From positions 248,001 through 312,000 of the forward strand of contig JAQWJJ010000016.1 of the NCBI GenBank assembly GCA_029248405.1: a stretch of 64,000 nt of DNA, written 5' to 3'. A program made the translations under genes and the position numbers. The DNA comes from Flavobacteriaceae bacterium. Its GTDB lineage: Bacteria > Bacteroidota > Bacteroidia > Flavobacteriales > Flavobacteriaceae. Shown piece after piece: positions 25,558-34,789 of the stretch. Numbering within the stretch: the first letter of the stretch is position 1; every line of letters begins with the position of its first letter. The notes under the pieces are model-generated. The model saw only the letters and a program-made list of their open reading frames with translations, did no database searches and was not told where the DNA came from.

Positions 25558-28500
25558 AGAATAGTGCCTTGAGTTGGACACTGCCAGAATGGACCACAGG
25601 TCCTTGGCTGCTTTTGCGACCAAAATAAGAGAGATTAAGGTTGAGGTATGAGGATATTTGCCTTTGAATCAAAGCGCTCCAGGTAAAATTAGTTCCGGGC
25701 TGAAGTCCTTCAAGCATGGTATAGGCTACAGCCGAATAGGGAATACCGGTGAACTTATTTTCAATATACTTTGTTTCTATAGTCAAAGAGAGCTTTTGTG
25801 TTTTATTGTAATTGCACAAGCCGCCGATTGTCGTTTGCACAAGCCGTTCTTGTTGTCCCACAATATTTTCTTTGTGCTGTGCCTTATAAAATACATTGAA
25901 ACGAGATCCGGTGCCCCATAGGAGACTCATTTGGGGCATGACATGAGATTGATTGAGGGTGTAATTGCGTTGGCCGAAATTGGCTGATGTCGCCTTTTTA
26001 TAACCAGTAGCCGCATCGATATGAAAGAGATAGATGCGGTCCATTAGGTGATCAAAACTGACCTGGTGCTGCTCTAATTCACTGATTTGAGGGGCAAGAG
26101 CAACAAGTTGGCTTGATTTGTTTTTGAGGTAACTATAGGCGGTAGTATAGCGTTGTTGACTTCGGTTGTAGAACAAGGTGTTTTTGAGGTTGTACTGCAG
26201 CCCTAAGTCGTCTTGGTTATTAATTGAGAAAGGTTGGTCAAAGAGGGATTGTCCTTCTCGTTTGACTTTACGATCGATCAATAAAGCGGTCTGATTGTAG
26301 AAGTGCGACAATAGCCCTTTGAGCCCTTTTTGGTCTTTCCAAGCAGAAAATTGCCACACGGCTTGTTGGCTTATGGATGTTCTTCTGACCTTAACAAAAG
26401 TCTGGTTGGGCAGTAAAATGCGGATGTAGGTGGCTTGGTCCTGAAATTGTGCGATGTCGAATTCTTCGAGATCCTGTACCCCATCATTATTATAATCATT
26501 CCAGGTGTAGACGCCTTGACCGGGCTCCACCTGAACGTAGGTAAATTCTTGTTGCGGTAGTGTCCCATTGTTGGTTTCAAGGGCAGTATTCAGGCGCAGC
26601 GTATTGTCCCATAAAGACTGACTGTAATTCAGTCGGGCGTTGATGTTTTCTTCGCTGGACAAGTCGGCCTGCTCATAATCTAAGATCCGGTATTGGGCAA
26701 AAGCATACAACTGGGCTTTTTTTGTTGCGATCAATTTTGATTTCACAAAGTAGTCTTGTGCCTTAGTCATGCGGGTCATTTGGCCCGAAGTCGCACTATC
26801 TGTCACGCGATTCCTGTATCCTATTTCTGTAAAAATAGCCGTGCTGTCCCCTATTCCTGCAACTAATTCATAATGGACAAACCGCTGGCTCAGATCGGTC
26901 AAGGTTTGCGTGCTGTCACGCTCTTTATTGTTTTCGGCTTGAAATTTGGCACCAATCCATTTTTTGGGCAGTTGCCATTGCAGGTGTTGGTTGGTGCGGA
27001 AAAAATCGGTTTGTTTGACGGGGCTTTTTGAGGTCAGCTGACTGACCATAGACCATAGTTTGAATTGGCCAAGTACCCCATCACCGCTAAAATTATGCTT
27101 TTGCCCTTGGTAGCCTGGACCATAAGAGAGCCAGTTGAGGCTATAGTGTGCAGCGCCTATTTGAGGCTTTGATAGGGCAGCACCAAGCGCTACTAATCGC
27201 TGGGGGCCTTCAACCTGATCAAGGTTCCAATCTCGATTAAACTCGACATTATAGAGCCGCTCTGGGGTGCGGTAGTTTTGGTCGATATAATTGTAGGACC
27301 CGAAGGCTTGAAGCTTGGTAGTGTCTGAAGAGGTCCAAAGCGTATGCTTCATGGCAATTCTTGAAGCATATCCCTTATTGTCTTGATCGTCACTTGCTGA
27401 ATAGAGATTCAGATCGTTTTGACTTGCGGCCAATTCGAGATCGATGTTGGTTTCATCACTAGGGTTGTATTGTGCATAAAACCCTGTAAGTTGTAATTCT
27501 TGTGCGGGGGTCAGCCGGATAATGGGGCTATAATTCCCTTGAGGTATACCGTCGATGGGCGGTACATAAACAAATATTTTATTGATCGCAGTATCACTCT
27601 CGATGATATAGTCCCCCATTTGATCCCCAACCCGAGTAAAGCGTACCTGAAATAAATCGTCTTCTGGGTTGGTCGAAAAGACAAAAATGGTCGTGCCATT
27701 AAAATCTTCTTTTCTATATAGAATCTTATTTTCAGAATAGGTTTCTGGCCTTTCAGAAGGGGCATTCAGGGCCTCAGGATTGTCTCCAGCCTCGATCAAA
27801 GTTGTGATTTGAACGTCGGTAAAATTTTGTTGTAATGGCTGATTTTTGGCATCTTTTTCGGAGTAGACGTAAGCACCGATTTTCAGTGTTTCTGAATTGT
27901 ATTGGCCACCGCCATAGCCTATGAATCGAGTATAATTCCGCTCTGTGATTTGGTATTCAGCCGTGATGCGCATATTGGCGGTGATGGGATAGGTGGGATT
28001 AAAAATTAACTCTCCAGCATTATAATCAATGATATAGTCCTTGTTTTCGCCGCGCGTCAATAGCACCCCGTTACTGTAAATGCGTTCGCTGCCGGAGATC
28101 ATAAGGATATAAGCCTCACCATTAGGTCCTACAAGTTTATACGGGCCTTGATTGCCTTCTTGTCCAATGATGGTACTGCGCTGGAAAACCCCCCTGACCA
28201 ATCCTCCAGCACCATATAATTCTGTTGTGCTGCCATCTTGATGGGTCATTGTGCCTTGGGCATATAGCCCTTGTATTTTTTTGGTGAATTGACCAAAATA
28301 GGTGGTCTTGTTGATCAGGTCAATGTCCCCCGCTCTAAGCCGCCACTGGTCTGCATAGAGCTCAACAAATAATTGGTCAAACTCATCAAGACTCTGCGAA
28401 TAACCGCCTTCTTGGTTGGGCAAATTGCTGTCTTGTAGCGAGGCTCTGACATTAATTTTGTCATTAAGTGCTCCGGTAATTTGTAAATCTAATTGACTGT

Positions 28501-28969
28501 TCACTACGGCATTTTGATTATTGCCGATGGTCAGGCCACGAACAATACTGCCTTGAGTACTCAGACCATCGAACGGCACAGATTTTCTCTCGAAATTAGA
28601 TTGATTCATGCGGTAAATGCGCTGTGCTGCAGTGCTAGAATTAACCACTAAGCTCGGATCCAAACGGCTGTAGGCTTTGGTCATGAAAATGGGGTAGCGC
28701 AAGTAATGTATGTCTATAGAGTCGTGTTCCCCTATGACTTGTGGTGATAAGAACAAACGGGCTTTCTTGAAATCAATTCGGTAAAGAGCGGTGTCAATGA
28801 CCTGGCCATTTTTGGCTTTAAGTGCAAAAAATTTGGGATTGACACCAAGGGAGTCGACCACCATGGCTGAGGAGGTGGCCATGCGTTTTTGCCTGAGCGT
28901 CACCTCTTGGTCCTGACCATAGAGTAGAGGACCTAAAATCAATCCGATAAGAAAAATGATATTTTTCAT
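25556..28969 (-). CDS. Large outer-membrane beta-barrel-like protein of unknown function
   Basis: This is an 1137-residue exported protein. The start at 28969 gives a clean signal peptide (MKNIIFLIGLILGPLLYG); an upstream in-frame Met would add five residues. The N-terminal third includes GSIVRGLTIGNNQNAVVNSQLDLQ and LRAGDIDLINKTTYFGQFTKKIQGLYAQG. The rest is a long series of alternating hydrophobic and aromatic strands ending in LKALF, with the terminal Phe typical of outer-membrane barrels. I recognise it as a recurrent flavobacterial protein but not as a named family. It is not TonB-dependent (no plug or TonB box) and too short for SprA. It stands alone on its strand. Confidence 0.75.
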   Translation of the reverse strand: MKNIIFLIGLILGPLLYGQDQEVTLRQKRMATSSAMVVDSLGVNPKFFALKAKNGQVIDTALYRIDFKKARLFLSPQVIGEHDSIDIHYLRYPIFMTKAYSRLDPSLVVNSSTAAQRIYRMNQSNFERKSVPFDGLSTQGSIVRGLTIGNNQNAVVNSQLDLQITGALNDKINVRASLQDSNLPNQEGGYSQSLDEFDQLFVELYADQWRLRAGDIDLINKTTYFGQFTKKIQGLYAQGTMTHQDGSTTELYGAGGLVRGVFQRSTIIGQEGNQGPYKLVGPNGEAYILMISGSERIYSNGVLLTRGENKDYIIDYNAGELIFNPTYPITANMRITAEYQITERNYTRFIGYGGGQYNSETLKIGAYVYSEKDAKNQPLQQNFTDVQITTLIEAGDNPEALNAPSERPETYSENKILYRKEDFNGTTIFVFSTNPEDDLFQVRFTRVGDQMGDYIIESDTAINKIFVYVPPIDGIPQGNYSPIIRLTPAQELQLTGFYAQYNPSDETNIDLELAASQNDLNLYSASDDQDNKGYASRIAMKHTLWTSSDTTKLQAFGSYNYIDQNYRTPERLYNVEFNRDWNLDQVEGPQRLVALGAALSKPQIGAAHYSLNWLSYGPGYQGQKHNFSGDGVLGQFKLWSMVSQLTSKSPVKQTDFFRTNQHLQWQLPKKWIGAKFQAENNKERDSTQTLTDLSQRFVHYELVAGIGDSTAIFTEIGYRNRVTDSATSGQMTRMTKAQDYFVKSKLIATKKAQLYAFAQYRILDYEQADLSSEENINARLNYSQSLWDNTLRLNTALETNNGTLPQQEFTYVQVEPGQGVYTWNDYNNDGVQDLEEFDIAQFQDQATYIRILLPNQTFVKVRRTSISQQAVWQFSAWKDQKGLKGLLSHFYNQTALLIDRKVKREGQSLFDQPFSINNQDDLGLQYNLKNTLFYNRSQQRYTTAYSYLKNKSSQLVALAPQISELEQHQVSFDHLMDRIYLFHIDAATGYKKATSANFGQRNYTLNQSHVMPQMSLLWGTGSRFNVFYKAQHKENIVGQQERLVQTTIGGLCNYNKTQKLSLTIETKYIENKFTGIPYSAVAYTMLEGLQPGTNFTWSALIQRQISSYLNLNLSYFGRKSSQGPVVHSGSVQLKALF

Positions 28970-29122
28970 AACTGGCAAAATCACCCAGACGATGAAGTTG
29001 TGGTGTAATTAAAACTGAATCTTTGCGTTTTTATTTTGTTGATTGTTTTGTGAAAACCTTTGGCGCTTAAAGCTCAGTAAATATACGGGGTTATTTATTT
29101 TAGTAGTTCTTAAAACAAGGTC

Positions 29123-29887
29123 GTGAAAATTATTTCTTACAATGTCAATGGCATTCGTGCCGCTCTGAAAAAAGGATTTATAGAATGGTTGGTGCAAGCG
29201 GATCCCGATGTGATTTGTTTGCAGGAAACCAAAGCCATGAAAGAGCAAGTGGATACAGATTTGATCACCCAAGCGGGTTATCCTTTTCAATATTGGTTCA
29301 GCGCGCAAAAGAAAGGTTACAGCGGTGTGGCGATTTTTTGTAAACAAGAGCCCAATCATGTGGCCTACGGCACGGGGATAGCGTACATGGATCATGAAGG
29401 ACGTAATCTTCGTGTGGATTTCGATCAAGTATCTGTCATGAGTTTGTATCTGCCCAGTGGCACCAATACCGAGCGTTTGGATTTCAAATTTCAATACATG
29501 GCAGATTTTCAGTCTTACGTGGACCAATTGAAGGTGGACCATCCCAACTTGGTGATCTGTGGGGATTACAATATTTGTCACGAGGCCATCGACATTCATG
29601 ACCCTGTCCGCAATGCTAAAGTGTCGGGGTTTTTGCCTGAAGAGCGCGCTTGGCTTGCTGGATTTCTAAAGAGTGGGTTTGTAGATAGCTTTAGGCGATT
29701 AAATGAACAGCCGCATCACTATACTTGGTGGAGTTACCGGGCGAATTCACGCGCCAACAACAAAGGTTGGCGGATTGATTACCATCTGGTCACAGAACCT
29801 TTGGCACCGGCGATCCAGCGTGCCTTAATTTTGCCCGAGGCAAAGCACAGTGATCACTGTCCACATCTGGTTGAATTGGATCTTTAA
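29123..29887 (+). CDS. xth: Exodeoxyribonuclease III (AP endonuclease)
   Basis: This enzyme cuts DNA at abasic sites and trims 3' ends in base-excision repair. The 254-residue EEP-fold protein has the active-site residues N7 (SYNVNG), E35 (LQETK), D148 and N150 (CGDYNICH), and D244-H245 (SDHCPH). The start is GTG at 29123, preceded by an AAGG stretch. No in-frame ATG near it would keep the N-terminal strand MKIISYNVNG, so GTG is well supported. The OmpA-like gene follows 17 bases downstream and may be cotranscribed. The opposite strand holds a 196-codon open frame that is a shadow of this gene. Confidence 0.95.
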   Translation: MKIISYNVNGIRAALKKGFIEWLVQADPDVICLQETKAMKEQVDTDLITQAGYPFQYWFSAQKKGYSGVAIFCKQEPNHVAYGTGIAYMDHEGRNLRVDFDQVSVMSLYLPSGTNTERLDFKFQYMADFQSYVDQLKVDHPNLVICGDYNICHEAIDIHDPVRNAKVSGFLPEERAWLAGFLKSGFVDSFRRLNEQPHHYTWWSYRANSRANNKGWRIDYHLVTEPLAPAIQRALILPEAKHSDHCPHLVELDL

Positions 29888-29904
29888 TTGAATTTTTGAG
29901 CACT

Positions 29905-30882
29905 ATGAGTACGTTAACAAGTATGACCCACAAGGTCAAAACCATATTGATTTGGGCTCTTGCCACGGTGAGTTTACAGAGTTGTGTGTCGGCCAAGTTA
30001 TATGAAGGTCTTCAGGAGGAGCATCGTATTTTGGCCCAACAATACCAGAGTGCACTTGAGGCTTTAGATGTGTCGCACGCAGATCATCTGGGGGCATCGC
30101 TGGCCTCTGAGAAAGCCCTTGCCCTTTGTAAAGAAGAGCTCATGGCACTGATGGCTCAAGAAAATGCGGTGACCCAGAATTTGGCTCGCCTTCAAAGGGC
30201 ATATGATGCCTTGGCGGCCAATAGTGCTCAAGCACTATCGGATAACTTGGCGCAAAATCAGGATTTATTGGCAGAATTGTCTCAGAAGGAGGCAGCACTT
30301 AATGCGGAAGCATCACGCCTTGCTGCGCTTGAAAAGACAATAGATGAGCGGACTGCGCAAATTGATGAGCTGAATGCAGTGATCACTGCGAAAGACCGTC
30401 AAATGAACGCTTTAAAGGCTGCTATTAGTGATGCCTTGACCCAATTTGAAGGCAAAGGCTTGACCGTTGAACAGCGCTCAGGAAAAGTTTATGTCTCCAT
30501 GGAAAATAAGCTTCTTTTTGCCAGCGGCAGTTGGGCGGTCAATGATCAAGGCCAAAAAGCTGTTGAGGCCATTAGTCGAGTCTTGGGGGACAACAAAGAT
30601 ATACTAGTGCTCATTGAAGGGCATACAGATGCAGTGGCTTATTCTGGGCAAGGCCATATCGAAAACAATTGGGACTTGTCGACAAAACGCGCGACTGCCA
30701 TCGTTACCATATTGTCCCAAAATTCAGATATTGATCCTTCGCGATTGACTGCCGCTGGCCGGAGTATGTATGCCCCGCTTGGGGACAATGCGACGCCTGA
30801 GGGCCGTGCCAAAAACAGACGAATTGAACTGGTCTTGACGCCAAGGCTGGATGCCTTGACAGAACTTTTAGAAAGTCACTAG
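29905..30882 (+). CDS. OmpA-family peptidoglycan-binding lipoprotein
   Basis: This is a 325-residue outer-membrane lipoprotein (SLQSC, Cys27 from the ATG at 29905). An Ala-rich coiled coil covers about 35-180. A C-terminal OmpA domain covers about 195-320 and includes LLFASGSWAVNDQGQKAVEAI, then LVLIEGHTDAVAYSG and GRAKNRRIEL. The Asp in the GHTD block and the Arg in KNRRIE are the usual diaminopimelate-binding residues. The likely role is anchoring the outer membrane to the cell wall. A TTG nine bases upstream is in frame but less likely, and ATG at 29923 would still keep the lipobox. The stop TAG lies in CTAG, shared with the stop of convergent radA. Confidence 0.9.
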   Translation: MSTLTSMTHKVKTILIWALATVSLQSCVSAKLYEGLQEEHRILAQQYQSALEALDVSHADHLGASLASEKALALCKEELMALMAQENAVTQNLARLQRAYDALAANSAQALSDNLAQNQDLLAELSQKEAALNAEASRLAALEKTIDERTAQIDELNAVITAKDRQMNALKAAISDALTQFEGKGLTVEQRSGKVYVSMENKLLFASGSWAVNDQGQKAVEAISRVLGDNKDILVLIEGHTDAVAYSGQGHIENNWDLSTKRATAIVTILSQNSDIDPSRLTAAGRSMYAPLGDNATPEGRAKNRRIELVLTPRLDALTELLESH

Positions 30883-32240
30883 GCAAATAGGTGGCGGACC
30901 ATATCATGAACCTTGGTCACTTGAATAAGATCAATGCTGTAGCGCTCTTTTGGAAGTTTACTGTGTTTCGAGACGACCATGCGCTTGAATCCTAGTTTTT
31001 CTGCTTCTAGTATGCGCTGATCGAGACGACTTACGGGTCGCACTTCTCCCGCAAGACCAATTTCTGCAGCAAAACATATGGAGCGGTCTACTGCTGTATC
31101 GATATTGGACGATAAAATGGCGGCCACAACAGCCAGGTCAATCGCGGGGTCATCGACGTTGATCCCGCCTGTAATGTTAAGAAATACATCTTTAGCGCCC
31201 AGTTTGAAGCCGACACGTTTTTCTAGTACTGCCAATATCATATTCAGGCGCTTGACATTATAACCGGTGGCGGAACGTTGCGGTGTGCCGTAAACAGCAC
31301 TTGAGACCAAAGCTTGAATTTCGATCATCAATGGCCTCATGCCTTCGAGGGTGGCTGCAATCGCTGTTCCGCTGAGGTCTTCATCAGTTTTTGATATGAG
31401 CAATTCAGAAGGATTGTTGACCTGTCTGAGGCCGTCGCCGAGCATTTCATAGATCCCCAGTTCATTGGTGCTGCCAAAACGATTTTTGTGCGCCCGCATG
31501 ATACGGTACACATGGTGCCGATCTCCTTCGAATTGGAGCACGGTATCCACCATATGTTCTAATATTTTTGGTCCAGCGATATGGCCATCTTTGGTGATGT
31601 GGCCAATTAAAAGAACAGGTGTTTGGGTGGCTTTGGCGAATTTGATCAATTCTGCGGTGGTAGCGCGAATTTGAGAAATACTTCCGGCTGCGCTGTCGAT
31701 TTCGTCAGTTTGCAGTGTTTGAATAGAGTCAATCACCACAACTTGTGGATTTTCTGCGGCGATATGACGAAAGATATTCTGGGTTTTGGTTTCGGTCAAA
31801 ACAGAGCAATGAGAGGTCTCAGAAGAGAGTCGGTCTGCACGCATTTTGATTTGTTGGGCACTTTCTTCACCCGACACATATAAGGTTTTGTGCGGCCATT
31901 GGAGCGCGACTTGGAGCATCAATGTGCTCTTGCCTATTCCCGGTTCGCCTCCGAGCAATGTGAGGGAGCCAGGAACTAATCCACCGCCCAAAACTCTATT
32001 GAATTCAGTGTCTTGAGTGGAAAGTCGAGGCATCTGAGCAATGCTGATTTCGGCAATTTTTTGTGGTCGCGCAGCATTGGACTTTTCAAGTGCAGTGCCT
32101 TGCCATGGATCGGGGGTTGCTTGTGTTATGACCTCTTCGGCAATGGTATTCCAAGCTTTACACGAGGTACATTGGCCTTGCCATTTAGCAAAGGCATTGC
32201 CACAGTTTTGACAAAAGAAGCTTGTTTTGGTTTTAGCCAT
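30879..32240 (-). CDS. radA: DNA repair protein RadA
   Basis: RadA is a RecA-like, DnaB-type helicase that promotes branch migration in recombination repair. The 453-residue protein has a four-cysteine zinc finger at its N-terminus (CQNCGNAFAKWQGQCTSC). It also has a Walker A motif GEPGIGKST near residue 95, the RadA-specific KNRFGSTNELG near 250 and a C-terminal Lon-protease-like domain (from about 340, with LNITGGINVDDPAIDLAV). Its ATG shares one base with the stop codon of the esterase-like gene upstream (TAATG), which suggests translational coupling. The gene closes a run beginning at panC. Its stop overlaps the OmpA-like gene stop by 4 bases. Confidence 0.97.
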   Translation of the reverse strand: MAKTKTSFFCQNCGNAFAKWQGQCTSCKAWNTIAEEVITQATPDPWQGTALEKSNAARPQKIAEISIAQMPRLSTQDTEFNRVLGGGLVPGSLTLLGGEPGIGKSTLMLQVALQWPHKTLYVSGEESAQQIKMRADRLSSETSHCSVLTETKTQNIFRHIAAENPQVVVIDSIQTLQTDEIDSAAGSISQIRATTAELIKFAKATQTPVLLIGHITKDGHIAGPKILEHMVDTVLQFEGDRHHVYRIMRAHKNRFGSTNELGIYEMLGDGLRQVNNPSELLISKTDEDLSGTAIAATLEGMRPLMIEIQALVSSAVYGTPQRSATGYNVKRLNMILAVLEKRVGFKLGAKDVFLNITGGINVDDPAIDLAVVAAILSSNIDTAVDRSICFAAEIGLAGEVRPVSRLDQRILEAEKLGFKRMVVSKHSKLPKERYSIDLIQVTKVHDMVRHLFA

Positions 32241-33394
32241 TAGTACCCGAAATCAAATTTAATTTGGTCTGCTTTTTCAAGCATCAAGTCTACGGTGATG
32301 AAATCGACTTCTTCTTTATCGAATCCGCCCTGAAAGGTACGCATCGCTCTTTTGGGGTCGCCTGTTTCCTCATAAAAACGCCCCATATAGTAATCGCCCA
32401 AGATCAAGTCCGGATATTGACGTGTGGCAATGGTCGCTATTTCTCGCAAAGAATCCCATTGCTTAAGGCGTTCGCATGCCGTTGCTGAAGCAATCAGATC
32501 GTTGATTCGGATAGGGTTGGTGATGCCAAAGAGTTGGGCTATTGTTTGGTATTTGTCTAAAAGATAAAGATGCACGGGCGTCTCTAGCTTGAGCAAGACA
32601 TCGTTGAATTCTTGTTTTGAAATCGGGCGGTACACCGAAAATATTTTTTCTAAGGCCGACGGGATAGCGCGCGCCACCAAAGAATAATGTGTGGCTCCTT
32701 CAAAGTTATCATAATAATAATTGAACTCATCAGATTTGAGCGGCGTGAGTTGGGTATTGAGGTCTTGGGCAATTTGTTGGAGGTCTTGAATATCGTCTGT
32801 TCCTGTGGCTAAATAATAAAATAGCTTTTGCGGGATGTTCGGCAGTCGTTTAGGAAGCCGTTCGTCCATCAAGGGGGCCAAATCAGGGCTCAAAGCAATA
32901 TAGCCATTGAATAAGGGCGGGTCTTTGAATAAATAATAATTGATGTAACTCGCGGTGAGGTCATGACCTACTGCAATGATGAATTTGGCCGTCCGAAAAT
33001 TAGCATCGATAAAAGGGACCAGTTCGAGCCCTACAAATTCAAAAAAATCTGCCCCCTGGTCAGCAGGCATGAAATTGGTATCGTCATATTGGCAATCGTC
33101 ATAACGACTATCGCCTTGCATGATGCCCACAACTATGGCCTCGGGCATGTCTTCCCAGTAGCCAAAATAATCGACATTCCCAGCTACAGGCTCAAATAGA
33201 TAGTTGGCGTCAAATACGATCACAATTGGGTAAGACTTATTGGTATTGCTCTCGTAATCTCTTGGCAATTGGATTTTGAGGCGGCGGGTTTCACCCAACT
33301 TATAAGAGGAAAATTCTTCGTATATGACTTTGGATTGACCCTGGGTGGTCAAGAGACTGCCAAATGCGAAAAAAACTAATAAAAGGTACTTCAT
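32240..33394 (-). CDS. Secreted esterase-fold (alpha/beta) protein, nucleophile Ser replaced by Asp
   Basis: This is a 384-residue exported protein with signal peptide MKYLLLVFFAFGSLLTTQGQ. Residues of about 20-270 resemble the enterochelin esterase/esterase D fold (RRLKIQLPRDYESN, PIVIVFDANYLF, VGIMQGDSRYDD). The nucleophile elbow reads VGHDLTAS, so Asp145 occupies the place of the catalytic Ser. A possible histidine lies in GATHYSLVARAIPSA. The C-terminal 100 residues look helical and TPR-like (GDYYMGRFYEETGDPKRAMRTFQGG). It is translationally coupled to radA (TAATG overlap) and lies 70 bases after the flippase-like gene. Catalysis by the classic triad is unlikely. A binding role or Asp-based chemistry is possible. 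Confidence 0.85.
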   Translation of the reverse strand: MKYLLLVFFAFGSLLTTQGQSKVIYEEFSSYKLGETRRLKIQLPRDYESNTNKSYPIVIVFDANYLFEPVAGNVDYFGYWEDMPEAIVVGIMQGDSRYDDCQYDDTNFMPADQGADFFEFVGLELVPFIDANFRTAKFIIAVGHDLTASYINYYLFKDPPLFNGYIALSPDLAPLMDERLPKRLPNIPQKLFYYLATGTDDIQDLQQIAQDLNTQLTPLKSDEFNYYYDNFEGATHYSLVARAIPSALEKIFSVYRPISKQEFNDVLLKLETPVHLYLLDKYQTIAQLFGITNPIRINDLIASATACERLKQWDSLREIATIATRQYPDLILGDYYMGRFYEETGDPKRAMRTFQGGFDKEEVDFITVDLMLEKADQIKFDFGY

Positions 33395-33464
33395 GAACAG
33401 ACAACTTTAAGTAGGAAAGATAAGAAATTTAGCCTACCCCAGGGGGCTGTTGTGTCCCGGAAAA

Positions 33465-34424
33465 TTATTTTTTATTCACTAAAGGCAAACCTATAAATGC
33501 CGCAAACCCGAACAAAATAATCGACAAGATGTTGGCCGTCCACACCAGCCAACCAAAGGCATTTCCTAAGGTTTCTGGGATGGCAAAGAGAGACAGTATG
33601 CCGGCAATGGCCAGCGGGTAATAGCCGATGCCACTGTTGGTAAAGGCGAAGGTAAAACTGCCTACGACAAATCCAATAATCAACACCTCAAATCCGATTT
33701 GCGCTGTTTGATCCAAGGCAAATGTTGCGACAAAAAACGACGCTACATACAACAGCCAAATTAAAAGGCTTTCCAAAATAAAAAGAAGTGGTTGCTTCAG
33801 TCGCGCAATACTGAGCATGCCCGTCTTAAGCCCTTTTAAGAATCCTCTGGCTTTGAGCGCTAGGGGATGTGTTGCTTTCTTGAGCCATAAATAACTCAGT
33901 GCGAAAATTGCGGTCATTACTGATAATCCGGTCAAAATTTTAGCCAGTGGGATTTTGTCTTGGACATAACCAAACAAAAGTTCAAACTGCAGGCCAATGG
34001 CGATTAGGGTGAAGGCCACTAAAAAAATCAAGTCGATGACGCGCTCGGTAATAATGGTTCCTAAGGCCTTGTCCAGAGGAACTTGCTCGTAACGGTTGAT
34101 GCTTACGGCTCGACTCACCTCTCCGCTTTTTGGAATAAAAAGGTTCATGAAGTAGGCAATACTGACGGCAAAAAAACTATTGATGAGCCTTGGGGTGCAC
34201 CCAATGGGCTGCAGGAGTAGGTGCCATCGATGGCTGCGGATCACATGACTCAAAACGGATAGGGCAGCGGATAAAACAAGGAAACTGTAATCAGCGCTCT
34301 TGAAGTGCCCCATCATCTCTGCCCATTGCTCTGGCGTGAATTGCGCGTAAAAATAAACCACAAGTGCAATCCCCACAATTAATGGAATGCCGATTTGAAG
34401 GACTTTAGAGATGGTTTTTTTCAA
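33465..34424 (-). CDS. Lysylphosphatidylglycerol synthase TM region/UPF0104 family membrane protein
   Basis: This is a 319-residue inner-membrane protein with about eight membrane segments, corresponding to the flippase-like half of MprF (LPG_synthase_TM/UPF0104). Visible family features include SHVIRSHRWHLLLQPIG near 60-75, NLFIPKSGEVSRAVSINRYE near 94-113 and NSGIGYYPLAIAGILSLF near 261-278. It has no soluble lysyltransferase domain. A role in moving or presenting a lipid is inferred from MprF, and the substrate is unknown. It starts 2 bases after panD, so it is in the panCD transcript. Confidence 0.88.
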   Translation of the reverse strand: MKKTISKVLQIGIPLIVGIALVVYFYAQFTPEQWAEMMGHFKSADYSFLVLSAALSVLSHVIRSHRWHLLLQPIGCTPRLINSFFAVSIAYFMNLFIPKSGEVSRAVSINRYEQVPLDKALGTIITERVIDLIFLVAFTLIAIGLQFELLFGYVQDKIPLAKILTGLSVMTAIFALSYLWLKKATHPLALKARGFLKGLKTGMLSIARLKQPLLFILESLLIWLLYVASFFVATFALDQTAQIGFEVLIIGFVVGSFTFAFTNSGIGYYPLAIAGILSLFAIPETLGNAFGWLVWTANILSIILFGFAAFIGLPLVNKK

Positions 34425-34426
34425 AA

Positions 34427-34777
34427 TCAGCGCAAGAGATTAGTAGATTCGTCCGGGAAAACAATAGCAGGACTAAAGGTCTTGGCTTCTTCTGGTGTCA
34501 TCATGGCATAGGTCATCAAAATCAAAATATCACCTACGGCTACTCGTCTTGCGGCAGCGCCATTGAGTGTGATTTCACCGCTATTTCGTGGGCCAGGAAT
34601 GACATAGGTTTCCAGGCGCTCACCATTTGTATTATTGACCACCTGAATTTTTTCGCCCTCTATGATTTGGGCGGCGTCCATGAGCTCTTGATCGATGGTG
34701 ATACTGCCGATATAATTTAAGTCAGCACCGGTCACTTTGACCCGATGGATTTTGGATTTGACAACATGGATATACAT
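34427..34777 (-). CDS. panD: Aspartate 1-decarboxylase
   Basis: PanD converts L-aspartate to beta-alanine for pantothenate synthesis. The 116-residue proenzyme cleaves itself between Gly24 and Ser25 in YIGSITID to form the pyruvoyl group, and that site is intact. [12 protein letters not shown] and [18 protein letters not shown] are also typical. It lies 12 bases after panC and 2 bases before the flippase-like gene, so substrate supply and condensation are encoded together. Confidence 0.97.
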   Translation of the reverse strand: MYIHVVKSKIHRVKVTGADLNYIGSITIDQELMDAAQIIEGEKIQVVNNTNGERLETYVIPGPRNSGEITLNGAAARRVAVGDILILMTYAMMTPEEAKTFSPAIVFPDESTNLLR

Positions 34778-34789
34778 GGGGCAAAGGTA

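Noticed and set aside
29009-29599. Open frame of 196 codons on the minus strand
   Set aside because: It lies antisense to exodeoxyribonuclease III, whose active-site residues are all present. The predicted protein shows no domain or signal.
33427-33450. CCCC-A-GGGG hairpin between the flippase-like and esterase-like genes
   Set aside because: The stem is short, lacks a T run on the minus strand and lies within a same-strand run. It is not a convincing terminator.
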